From Cellulomonas sp. Root930 (lineage in GTDB: Bacteria; Actinomycetota; Actinomycetes; Actinomycetales; Cellulomonadaceae): a DNA stretch of 64,000 nucleotides. The stretch lies in contig LMJI01000001.1 in NCBI GenBank assembly GCA_001429255.1, positions 1,405,256 through 1,469,255 of the forward strand. The letters are read 5' to 3'. Each line of letters starts with the position of its first letter. The stretch's first letter is position 1. Positions 56,305-64,000 of this stretch are shown piece after piece. Made by a program: the position numbers and the translations under genes. The notes under the pieces are model-generated. The model saw only the letters and a program-made list of their open reading frames with translations. It did no database searches and was not told the DNA's origin.

Positions 56305-59300
56305 CCGAGCCGACCGTGCCGGCCCGCGACGCTACCGAGCCGCCCCGAAGGACATCGTCGTACGAGCTCACCCACGCACCGAGCGGTTCGTCCTGGACCG
56401 ACCGCGAGAACCTCGCCGACATCCTCGAACGTGAGCTGCTTGGCCCGTCGCGCGGCGACGAGGAGGTCATCGAGGTCCCGCCGGACTCGGTCTACCTCCT
56501 CGGTCGGATCGCACCGGTGCGCCTCACCGGTAAGGCAAGTCCGTCGCAAGCGGGCTCCGACGAGGCTCCCACGGATGTCGGGGACGAGGCGGACGCGCTC
56601 GAGGGCCGTGGCGTCCCGGTCACTGCTGTCGACGACACGACGGCGGAGTCCGATGAGGACGCGGTCGACGACCAGCCACAGCGGCGCGGCCTGATGATCC
56701 CCGCCTCGATGGGCCTCCGCTTCCAGATCCCCGTGGATCTCGTGTCATTCACGGTTCGCGCGTCGTGGGGTGTGTACAACCCGTTCGACAGCGGCGAGGT
56801 GTCGAAGAGCGGCACGCCGATCCGGCATTTCCGTCGCACTCCGATCGACAAGCCGGTGATCGTCCATGTCGATGAGTTGTCGCCGACGGAGACGAGGGCG
56901 TACCCGCTGCAGGACGACGTCGTTCTCCGTGTGGACGTGATGGAGGACCCCGAGCGCAACCGCCGCCTCGTCGAGGTGGCGCTGTGCAACGATCGGGAGA
57001 CGCCCAGTCGGATTCCTGTCAACGCCTGGCTTTTCCAGACCCGGCTGTACGTCGAGACCGATGGCGCCGCTGCGTTCCTGCCTGTGACCGACGTGCTGGA
57101 GGACACCCGGTTCGAGCGCGACGACGAGCTTCGCCGCCTGAACCTGCAGTACCGGGATCGGCTCGAGTTCGCGCACGGTCGCACGTGCTCAGCCGACTGG
57201 TCCGTGGATCCTGGGTCTCGCCGCGCGAGCCGGGTGTGGACCACGTGGCTTCCGGTGTCCGAGACACCGCAGACCCTCGCCACGGAGATCGACGGGGCCT
57301 TGCTCGATATGCTTCGCCTGTCCGAGGCCACACCGGGCGAGATCGAGGCGGGACTGCAACCCATCATCGACGGCTATCGCGCGTGGCTGGTCAAGCAGGA
57401 CTCCCTCGCCGCCGACCTCCCCGCGCACCTCCAGGACGATGCTCGCGACGCGATTCACGACGCCCGCCGCGTGTGCAAGCAGCTCGAGTCCGGCCTGGAG
57501 CACCTGCTCACGAACGATGAGGCGTTGCGCTGCTTCCGGTTTATGAACCGGGTGATGGCGGATCAGCGCATCCAGTCGCAGGTCGCTGAGGAGCGCGCCA
57601 AGGGTCCTTCTCTCAGTCGCACTGAGGCTCGGCGAGTGGTCCTGGACAGGGGGCCGAAGAAGGCGCACTCCTGGCGCACATTCCAGCTGGCGTTCATCCT
57701 GATGCAGCTCGAGGCGCTATCCCGCCCGGAGCTCGACCGCCGGTCGGGCGACGAGCTCGGCAAGGTCGAGCTGCTGTTCTTCCCGACCGGTGGCGGCAAG
57801 ACCGAGGCCTACCTTGGCCTGGCTGCCTTCACGTTCGCGGTCCGTCGCCGTCAGGGCATCGTCGATGGTGCGGACGGACCTATCGATGGGCGGGCTGGCG
57901 TCGCGGTTCTCATGCGGTACACATTGCGTCTGCTCACGTCGCAGCAGTTCCAGCGTGCGACGACCCTCGTGTGCGCCGCGGAGATGGTGCGGCGCGAGGA
58001 CGAGGCGACCTGGGGCGCGGAGCCGTTCCGGATCGGCCTGTGGGTCGGCACCGACGTCTCGCCCAAGCGCTACCCGGAGGCGGCCGAGCAGCTCAAGAAC
58101 GTCAACGACGGCCGTCGCCACCGGTTGACCGTGCTGCAGCTGCAGCGATGCCCGTGGTGCGGGACGCGCATCGAGCCCAAGGACGTGATCGGCGACGACG
58201 GCCACCGGCGGGTGCACGTGTACTGCGGTGACGAGTTCGCGGAGTGCCCGTTCTCCCGCGGCGGTTCCGTGGCCGAGGGCCTTCCGGTGCTCACCGTGGA
58301 CGAGGAGATCTACCGCCTCGCCCCTGCGTTTGTGATCGCTACGGTCGACAAGTTCGCGCGCCTGGCCCGTGAGGGGGAGGCTGCGTCCCTGTTCGGGTAC
58401 GTGCGCCAGCGCTGCGACCGACACGGCTACGTGCACGCCGACTACGAGCCGTGCAGTCTCAAGGACGGCAGCAAGCACCCGGCCAAGGATGGTCTGCCCT
58501 CTGCAGCCGTTCACCCCGTGAGCCGCCTGCGCCCGCCGGATCTGATCATCCAGGACGAGCTGCACCTCATCACCGGTGCGCTCGGGACGACCGTCGGGCT
58601 GTTCGAGGTCGCCATCGACGTGTTGACGTCCTGGACCACCGCCGGCGGCAGCCGGGTCAAGCCGCTGATCGTGGCGTCGACCGCAACCGTGCGCAATGCC
58701 AGCGATCAGGTGCGCGGACTGTACGGGCGCGGCGTCACGGTGTTCCCGCCGCAGGTGCTCGACGTCAAGGACACCTACTTCTCGACTGAGGTCGAAGTCT
58801 CTGAGCAGCACCCCGGGCGGCGCTACGTCGGTGTCAGCACGACGGGCGTGCGACTGACCTCCGCCGAGATCCGGGTCTCCGAGGTGCTGATGTCCGGGGC
58901 GCAGCTGCTCATGGACCGCTCCGGGGTGAGCGCTGACCCGTACATGACGCTCGTCGGCTACTTCAATGCCACGCGGGAGCTCGCCGGCATGGCCCGCTAC
59001 ATGGCCGACGACATCCAGACGGCGCTGGCGAAGGGGCGCCCGTGGACCGGGCTGCCGCGGCGGCGGGGGACCGACTACGGCAGTCTCAACATCGCCGAGC
59101 TCACGTCCCGTGTCGCCAGCGCCGACATCACCAGGACTCTGGACGAGATGGGCCGGCGGTTCGACCCCGACCACGACTCGAGTGAAGGGAAGCGCACCCG
59201 CGCCGAGCGGCGGGCGGCCGACGAGAACATGGAGGGCCGGACGGAGAACCCCTTCGACGTCGTGCTTGCCACGTCGATGCTGCAGGTTGGCGTGGACGTC

Positions 59301-60029
59301 ACCCGGCTGGGGCTCATGCTCATGGTCGGTCAGCCGAAGAACACGGCCGAGTACATCCAGGCCTCCTCCCGCGTGGGACGCGACGCGTCTCGACCCGGGC
59401 TGGTGGTGACGCTCGGCAACTGGGCGCGTCCGCGTGACCTGGCCCACTTCGAGCAGTTCCGGCACTACCACGAGACCTTCTACGCCCAGGTCGAGGCACT
59501 GTCCGTGACGCCGTTCTCGATCACGTCAATCGAACGCGGGCTCGACGGTGTCCTAGTCAGCGCTGCCCGTGTGCTCGACGCCACGCGTGCTGACGGGCTG
59601 TCCGCAGAGCGCAGCGCAGGACGGATCGAGGCTGAGTACGGCAACGTCACGGCTCTCGTCGCTGCGTTGGTCGCGCGTGCCACGCTCGCCAGTCCGACGA
59701 CGGAGCAGGCCACTCGGCAGCGGCTCCTCAACCGGGTCGACCAGTGGGTCAAACACCGGAAGGCCCTCAGCCAGCAGCAGCTCACGCTTGTCTACGAACG
59801 GCCGGCCGGCGACGGCAAGCACGAGGCGCTGCTCATGAGCCCGGAGAACGCGCGCGCCCTCGCCGGATCGACGGCCAGCGCACCGTTTGTCGTCGCCAAC
59901 TCGATGCGCGAGGTCCAACCAGAAATCAACCTGCTGGTCAGCCCGATCAAGGAGCGCCTCTACGCCGTCGAGCCCGACGACGCACCCGGCTGGGAGCTCG
60001 ACGACACGAACGGAGCCGTCGATGACTGA
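56301..60029 (+). CDS. drmA: DrmA, DISARM helicase
   Basis: This 1,242-residue helicase has Walker A 'FFPTGGGKTEAYLG' near residue 494, a DEAD-like 'IIQDELHLITG' near 751 and motif VI 'QASSRVGRD' near 1020, with a zinc-type C-x2-C in 'RCPWCGTRIEPK'. DrmA and DrmB form a DNA-binding complex in characterised DISARM systems that recognises 5' overhangs. Start GTG overlaps the methylase stop (GTGA) and its end overlaps drmB by 8 bases. Confidence 0.92.
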   Translation: MTEPTVPARDATEPPRRTSSYELTHAPSGSSWTDRENLADILERELLGPSRGDEEVIEVPPDSVYLLGRIAPVRLTGKASPSQAGSDEAPTDVGDEADALEGRGVPVTAVDDTTAESDEDAVDDQPQRRGLMIPASMGLRFQIPVDLVSFTVRASWGVYNPFDSGEVSKSGTPIRHFRRTPIDKPVIVHVDELSPTETRAYPLQDDVVLRVDVMEDPERNRRLVEVALCNDRETPSRIPVNAWLFQTRLYVETDGAAAFLPVTDVLEDTRFERDDELRRLNLQYRDRLEFAHGRTCSADWSVDPGSRRASRVWTTWLPVSETPQTLATEIDGALLDMLRLSEATPGEIEAGLQPIIDGYRAWLVKQDSLAADLPAHLQDDARDAIHDARRVCKQLESGLEHLLTNDEALRCFRFMNRVMADQRIQSQVAEERAKGPSLSRTEARRVVLDRGPKKAHSWRTFQLAFILMQLEALSRPELDRRSGDELGKVELLFFPTGGGKTEAYLGLAAFTFAVRRRQGIVDGADGPIDGRAGVAVLMRYTLRLLTSQQFQRATTLVCAAEMVRREDEATWGAEPFRIGLWVGTDVSPKRYPEAAEQLKNVNDGRRHRLTVLQLQRCPWCGTRIEPKDVIGDDGHRRVHVYCGDEFAECPFSRGGSVAEGLPVLTVDEEIYRLAPAFVIATVDKFARLAREGEAASLFGYVRQRCDRHGYVHADYEPCSLKDGSKHPAKDGLPSAAVHPVSRLRPPDLIIQDELHLITGALGTTVGLFEVAIDVLTSWTTAGGSRVKPLIVASTATVRNASDQVRGLYGRGVTVFPPQVLDVKDTYFSTEVEVSEQHPGRRYVGVSTTGVRLTSAEIRVSEVLMSGAQLLMDRSGVSADPYMTLVGYFNATRELAGMARYMADDIQTALAKGRPWTGLPRRRGTDYGSLNIAELTSRVASADITRTLDEMGRRFDPDHDSSEGKRTRAERRAADENMEGRTENPFDVVLATSMLQVGVDVTRLGLMLMVGQPKNTAEYIQASSRVGRDASRPGLVVTLGNWARPRDLAHFEQFRHYHETFYAQVEALSVTPFSITSIERGLDGVLVSAARVLDATRADGLSAERSAGRIEAEYGNVTALVAALVARATLASPTTEQATRQRLLNRVDQWVKHRKALSQQQLTLVYERPAGDGKHEALLMSPENARALAGSTASAPFVVANSMREVQPEINLLVSPIKERLYAVEPDDAPGWELDDTNGAVDD

Positions 60030-62037
60030 CGCGACGATGACCTACGCAGACGATCAGCCGCTCGACCCGCTCGGCGACGCGGACACCGCCTCAGAGCAGA
60101 AGTCCACCAGGAATCGCGCCAAGGTCGGGTCCGGGCGCCCGTCGTCCCTGCTGTACACGTACGGCCCGGGCTCGATCATGGACCTGCCGCAGTTCACGAT
60201 CATGCCCGCGGGCCTCGACGACTGGGAGACGATCTGGCGGCGTCGCGACGGTGTTCCGACGATCCACGCCCCGCGTCTGCTCGAAGCGGTGCAGACGATG
60301 CTCGGATCCCAGGTCAGCGAGCTGCGGCCCTTTCCCTGGGCCCCGAAGAAGAACTTCGCATCGAAAGAAGGCGACGACCTGGGCGTGCCGGCACGCGTTT
60401 TCCCGCAATGGATGCGCTGCACAGGGTGCGACCTCCTCGGACCGATCAGCCGGTTCAGCTACACGAACACCCACCCCTACCGGACGGACGAAGCTCGGTT
60501 CGAGCACGAGAAGTGCTACGGGCGCGCGGGATCCAAGGACCGCAAGGCACGGGCGCGCCCGGCGGTACCCGCCCGGTACCTGATCGCCTGCGCAGACGGC
60601 CACCTCGACGAGTTCCCGTACCCGTGGTGGGTGCACCACGGCAACGACTGTCCGAAGGCGCAGTTCCCGGTCCTGAAGATGGTCGACCGCACCTCGGGCA
60701 AGGGTGCATCGGCCACCATCATGTGCGACTCGTGCCAGGCCCGTCGGCCGATGAACGAGGCGCAAGGCGAGGCCGCCCGCGGCAAGCTGCCCAAGTGCCG
60801 CGGACGGCACCCCCACCTGAACGCTTTCGCCACCCACGGCTGCCCGATGCCCGTGCGGCTCATGCTCGTCGGGGCATCGAACCTGTGGTTCCCGGCAACC
60901 CAGTCGATAGTCGTGATGCCGCAGTCCGCGGCTGAGGCCATCGCCGGTCGGGGCAACGCCCTGAGGTCCGCACTGGGCGAGGACCTGGAGACCTTTCACG
61001 ACCACCCCTCGGTGTTGCGGGCGCTCCTCAAGAAAGGCGGCTCGCCACTCGCCGATCTGTCCGACGATGAGCTCGCCGCAGCCGTCGTGTTGGCGATGGC
61101 GCCCGCGGTCACCGACGAGGAGCTCGAGGAGCGTCGTCGCACGTGGGACCCCGTCGACCTGCTGGTGCCGGAATGGCGCTACCTTCAGCGTGATCCGATC
61201 GGCCACCAGCACGACGATCCCAGCGGGCTGATGCTCTCCAGCCGCACCCGGGACCCGCAATTGCGCCCCGAGATCACGCGCGTGCTGGCGGTGGACAAGC
61301 TACGCAAGGTCAACGCCGTGGTGGGATTCACGCGGATCGACGAGATGGAACGGGTCAGCGACCTCACCTCCCGACTCGTACCGCTCACCAGGGACAAGCG
61401 ACCACGGTGGGCGGTCGCGACCGAGGATCGCGGCGAGGGGATCTTCCTGCAGCTCGACGAGGCCGCCGTCGAGGCGTGGGAGCGCAAGATCGACGAAACG
61501 GAGACGTGGCAGGACCACAAGGCCGCGCATCGCCGCAACTTCGAACGCCGCTACTCCGAGACGGCCAAGCAGGTCGACCCCGACGAGCGACTGAGGCCCC
61601 CGCGGTACTGGTTGCTCCACACGTTCGCCCACGTGCTCATCCGCGAGATGGCCATGCAGTGTGGCTACTCGGCGGCCAGCCTCAGTGAGCGGATCTATGC
61701 GTGGACCTCGGACGGCGGGCGGGAACCAGCAGCAGGCTTGCTGATTTGCACGACCGCGTCCGACAGCGACGGCACTCTCGGTGGTCTCGTCCAGCTCAGC
61801 GAGCCCGCCCGGCTCGAGCTGGTGGTCACCTCCGCGCTGGAACGGGCCTCCCGCTGTTCGTCGGACCCTGTGTGTGCCCACCGAACCCCGAAGGACCCCG
61901 AGGACTTCCTGCATGGTGCGGCGTGCCACTGCTGCGCGATGGCATCGGAGACGTCCTGCGAGCGCGCCAACCGGTTCCTCGATCGGCGATTCCTCATCGA
62001 CCTGCCGGGGGCGGTGGGCCTTGGCTTCTTCGGCTGA
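60022..62037 (+). CDS. drmB: DrmB, DUF1998-domain protein of DISARM
   Basis: The 671-residue protein has a C-terminal DUF1998 domain with 'WLLHTFAHVLIREMAMQCGYSAASLSERIY' near residue 530 and a terminal Cys cluster 'AACHCCAMASETSCERANRFLDRRFL'. Further C-x2-C pairs (CTGCDLL, CDSCQARR) suggest zinc sites. DrmB is the partner of DrmA and is present in every DISARM class. The ATG at 60022 lies within the end of drmA. Confidence 0.92.
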   Translation: MTDATMTYADDQPLDPLGDADTASEQKSTRNRAKVGSGRPSSLLYTYGPGSIMDLPQFTIMPAGLDDWETIWRRRDGVPTIHAPRLLEAVQTMLGSQVSELRPFPWAPKKNFASKEGDDLGVPARVFPQWMRCTGCDLLGPISRFSYTNTHPYRTDEARFEHEKCYGRAGSKDRKARARPAVPARYLIACADGHLDEFPYPWWVHHGNDCPKAQFPVLKMVDRTSGKGASATIMCDSCQARRPMNEAQGEAARGKLPKCRGRHPHLNAFATHGCPMPVRLMLVGASNLWFPATQSIVVMPQSAAEAIAGRGNALRSALGEDLETFHDHPSVLRALLKKGGSPLADLSDDELAAAVVLAMAPAVTDEELEERRRTWDPVDLLVPEWRYLQRDPIGHQHDDPSGLMLSSRTRDPQLRPEITRVLAVDKLRKVNAVVGFTRIDEMERVSDLTSRLVPLTRDKRPRWAVATEDRGEGIFLQLDEAAVEAWERKIDETETWQDHKAAHRRNFERRYSETAKQVDPDERLRPPRYWLLHTFAHVLIREMAMQCGYSAASLSERIYAWTSDGGREPAAGLLICTTASDSDGTLGGLVQLSEPARLELVVTSALERASRCSSDPVCAHRTPKDPEDFLHGAACHCCAMASETSCERANRFLDRRFLIDLPGAVGLGFFG

Positions 62038-62761
62038 GGCCGCAGCCGCGGTGCGCGCGCTCGGCGCGTACCTCACTGGCGCCGAGGGGGACGCGGTCGC
62101 CACCCGCTTGCGCGCCGGGGAGAGCTTCACCAGCGCTGTGTCCGCGATCGAGTCCTCACGCAGGCCCGAGGTCGCCGAGCTCGTCAGGACCGCGGGCCTG
62201 CGAAACTCGCCAGACGTCCTGGTTGCCGTACTGCGCGCGATTGCCGGTGCGCGCAGCGTCGAGACCGGTGTCGGCACGGTGTGGACGATGCCGGGGCACC
62301 TGGCCCAGACGAGCCCACTCACGACCTCGCTGACGCGCCTGGTCGCCGGCGCGCGGATGTCCGTGGTCTGCTCGACCTACAACTTCCAACAGACCTCGGG
62401 GCTCTGGTCGGCGCTGCGCGAGGCAGCGTCTCGCCCCGAGGTCGCCGTCCGGGTGTACATCGACGCTCACGCGAGCAACGGGGCATCCGGCCCCGACGCC
62501 GCGACGATCGCGCAGAACCTGCGGCCCGGTGTAGTCCTGCGGACCCGCGCGTTCCAGGGCAGTCCTGTGCGCAACCACGCCAAGTTCGTGTCCGTCGACC
62601 ACCGGTTCCTCGTCGTGACCAGCGCGAACTTCTCCTGGAGCGCTGAGTACGGCAACGTCGAGCTCGGCGTATCGATCGACGACCCGAACGTCGCCGAATC
62701 CGTCGAGCGCGAGCTGAGGTCCGCCGAGTCGACGATCTACGAGCAGGTCGCCGCCGGGTAG
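62021..62761 (+). CDS. drmC: DrmC, phospholipase-D-like DISARM protein
   Basis: The ~246-residue protein has one HKD motif in 'NHAKFVSVDHRFLVVTSANFSW' near residue 185 and 'SLTRLVAGARMSVVCSTYNFQQTSGLWSALREAASR' upstream, the PLD nuclease fold as a dimer. DrmC is accessory in DISARM. No ATG is possible; TTG at 62021 (GGGGGCGGTGGG upstream) overlaps drmB by 17 bases, and GTG at 62051 is an alternative. It ends the DISARM operon. Confidence 0.88.
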   Translation: MASSAEAAAAVRALGAYLTGAEGDAVATRLRAGESFTSAVSAIESSRRPEVAELVRTAGLRNSPDVLVAVLRAIAGARSVETGVGTVWTMPGHLAQTSPLTTSLTRLVAGARMSVVCSTYNFQQTSGLWSALREAASRPEVAVRVYIDAHASNGASGPDAATIAQNLRPGVVLRTRAFQGSPVRNHAKFVSVDHRFLVVTSANFSWSAEYGNVELGVSIDDPNVAESVERELRSAESTIYEQVAAG

Positions 62762-62797
62762 CGGAGGCACGCAGTTCATCCACAGGCCGCGGATCCT

Positions 62798-62814
62798 GTT
62801 GGGATTTTCCCAAC
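62798..62814. promoter_or_regulatory. Perfect palindrome before the XRE/ImmA-IrrE gene
   Basis: GTTGGGA-ttt-TCCCAAC, a 7-bp perfect inverted repeat, lies 22 bp before the ATG. XRE-type regulators usually bind such sites in their own promoter, so autoregulation of the two-gene module is likely. No T-run supports a DISARM terminator role instead. Confidence 0.65.
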
Positions 62815-62835
62815 GAGGAGGTCTACGGTGGAGGC

Positions 62836-63933
62836 ATGGACGCGCAGACGATCGGAACCCGTGTTCGTCAGGCGATCGCCGAGCATGCTGCTGAGACCCC
62901 GCAGTACGAGATCGCGCAGGCGGTCGAGATGAAGCCCGACGCGCTGTCGAGGGCGATCAACGGTCAGCGGGCGTTCTCCTCGATCGAGCTGGCCGCACTG
63001 GCCGACCGGCTCGGCGTCGACATCCACTGGCTGATCACTGGACAGGAGGACCCTCGTCGCCTGCGCTTCGCGGCTCGGCACTCCTACGACCACGAGACCG
63101 GCGCGCGCGACGTGCCTGGCCTCGTTGCCGACCAACGGGTCCTTCGGGACATCGAGCTGGCGTACCGGCAGGCCGGTGATCTCGGGATGTCCGCGGCGAT
63201 CCCCGCAACGCCTTCGGAGGTCCGTCAGGCTCTCGGCGACGACTTCGTGCGCCCGTTCCTGGCACGCCTCGAGGAGCGCCTAGGGATTCACGTCGTCCGC
63301 GTTCCCGAGCTCACCACCGCGTACTGCTTCACCGTCAACGGGCGGCATGTCATCGCGATGAAGGCGACCGGGAACTGGTTCTACGAGAACTTCTCCTTGG
63401 CACACGAGCTGGCGCACCTCGCGGATGGGCACCACGCGACCGGCGACGTGAGCGAAGAGGCGGAAGCTGCGGCCAACGCGTTCGCCGCCGAGTTGCTGAT
63501 GCCTGCGCACCTGATGTGCGCCACCGGCTTCCCGGACATCACCGCCGAGGCGCTTGCGCAGTGGGTATGGGATCGAGGGGTCTCGACCCGCTCCGTCGCG
63601 CACCGGCTCAGCGGATGCCGCATCGCAGTCTCCGACATCGTCTCCGAGTGGGCGCCTCAACCGACCCAGCGCCTCCTGCGGTCGCATTGGCGCTCACCAG
63701 AGCCCGGCCTTGACGCGATCAGCGAGCGGATGGCCGCCGCGGCCAGGCGGCACTTCCCTCAAGTGCTGCTGCGCGCGCACATCGGACGGATCGAGACCGG
63801 CGTGATCGGCCCCGAGGCGCTCGCCTGGATGCTCGACGTGGATGCCGCCGAGCTCGACCTCGAGGCCCCCGAGCTTCCGAGCGGGGACGTGGACGCGCTG
63901 GCCGACGAGCTCGGCTTGACCCCGGCACGATGA
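62836..63933 (+). CDS. XRE HTH plus ImmA/IrrE metallopeptidase protein (antitoxin-like)
   Basis: The 365-residue protein has an N-terminal XRE HTH ('EIAQAVEMKPDALSRAINGQRAFSSIELAALADRLGV') and a zinc peptidase domain with H190-E-L-A-H194 in 'NFSLAHELAHLADGHHA' and a downstream Glu-rich helix 'EEAEAAANAFAAELLMP'. It should bind DNA and cleave or sense a partner protein, as ImmA/IrrE regulators and HigA-like antitoxins do. The following PIN-like gene overlaps its stop (ATGA). GAGGAGG precedes it. Confidence 0.88.
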   Translation: MDAQTIGTRVRQAIAEHAAETPQYEIAQAVEMKPDALSRAINGQRAFSSIELAALADRLGVDIHWLITGQEDPRRLRFAARHSYDHETGARDVPGLVADQRVLRDIELAYRQAGDLGMSAAIPATPSEVRQALGDDFVRPFLARLEERLGIHVVRVPELTTAYCFTVNGRHVIAMKATGNWFYENFSLAHELAHLADGHHATGDVSEEAEAAANAFAAELLMPAHLMCATGFPDITAEALAQWVWDRGVSTRSVAHRLSGCRIAVSDIVSEWAPQPTQRLLRSHWRSPEPGLDAISERMAAAARRHFPQVLLRAHIGRIETGVIGPEALAWMLDVDAAELDLEAPELPSGDVDALADELGLTPAR

Positions 63934-64000
63934 CCACGCTGCTGTTCCCGGACAACACGGTCTTGGTGAACTTCGCGCTCATCAACCGTGTCGACGTGCT
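63930..64000 (+). CDS. PIN-like gene, N-terminal fragment (cut by window end)
   Basis: Only 23 codons are visible: MTTLLFPDNTVLVNFALINR. The first strand and 'D-N-T' match the start of PIN nucleases (DT/DN followed by a helix), the usual toxin partner in antitoxin-coupled pairs. ATGA coupling to the XRE/ImmA-IrrE gene supports this. Family assignment needs the rest of the gene. Confidence 0.55.
   Translation, partial: MTTLLFPDNTVLVNFALINRVDV

Noticed and set aside
49082..62761. BREX system (PglX-like methylase plus helicase)
   Set aside because: A DUF1998 protein, a PLD protein and the SNF2 helicase in DISARM order are present, and no BrxC/PglZ/BrxL is seen.

Overview
The window is high-GC actinobacterial chromosome: GTG starts and ATGA couplings are frequent, HspR/HAIR heat-shock control and a class Ib NrdHIEF reductase are present, and there are several regulators of TetR, HxlR, AraC and AfsR type. 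Gene content suggests Cellulomonas or a close relative; this is inference, because no 16S or other taxonomic marker is present.

1-18.7 kb is a patchwork of housekeeping and accessory genes. It holds a truncated alcohol dehydrogenase; a VOC-HxlR pair behind a CACTTG-N7-CAAGTG palindrome; an LRR membrane protein with an AAA ATPase; an AraC/GyrI-like regulator; and LmeA-like and YiaA/B-like membrane proteins. Acetyltransferases, a YCII protein with a serine hydrolase, and MFS and DUF5692-like membrane genes each divergent from a TetR regulator with a strong palindrome follow. Next come a coupled HIT-DUF402-HIT operon, a protein with four cold-shock domains, a DUF6345-like protein, a DHFR-like reductase and a secreted SGNH hydrolase.

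18.8-26.2 kb carries dnaK-grpE-dnaJ-hspR behind two HAIR operators. Then come palindromic repeats around a class V PLP enzyme, and a DrrA/DrrB-type ABC exporter.

26.2-37.4 kb has a large AfsR/BTAD regulator divergent from nrdH-nrdI-nrdE-nrdF, followed by small membrane, DUF2510, DUF1540 and phosphotransferase genes and a degenerate GGDEF protein.

37.5-44.8 kb opens with an ECF sigma factor of about 1,290 residues. It is fused to a zinc-binding anti-sigma-like motif, a membrane region and a long export-type adhesin-like domain. An NAD(P)-binding protein, upp, tadA, a sirtuin and tRNA-Ser(CGA) follow.

44.8-64 kb reads as a defence island next to tRNA-Ser. It starts with a DDE transposase translationally coupled to a degenerate tyrosine-recombinase-like gene. 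After a small unknown gene comes a complete class 1 DISARM operon, drmD-drmMI-drmA-drmB-drmC, in which every gene overlaps the next. The methyltransferase C-terminal half is clearly AT-richer and contains two TTA codons. A toxin-antitoxin-like pair follows: an XRE/ImmA-IrrE protein behind a perfect palindrome, coupled to a PIN-like gene that runs off the end of the window.
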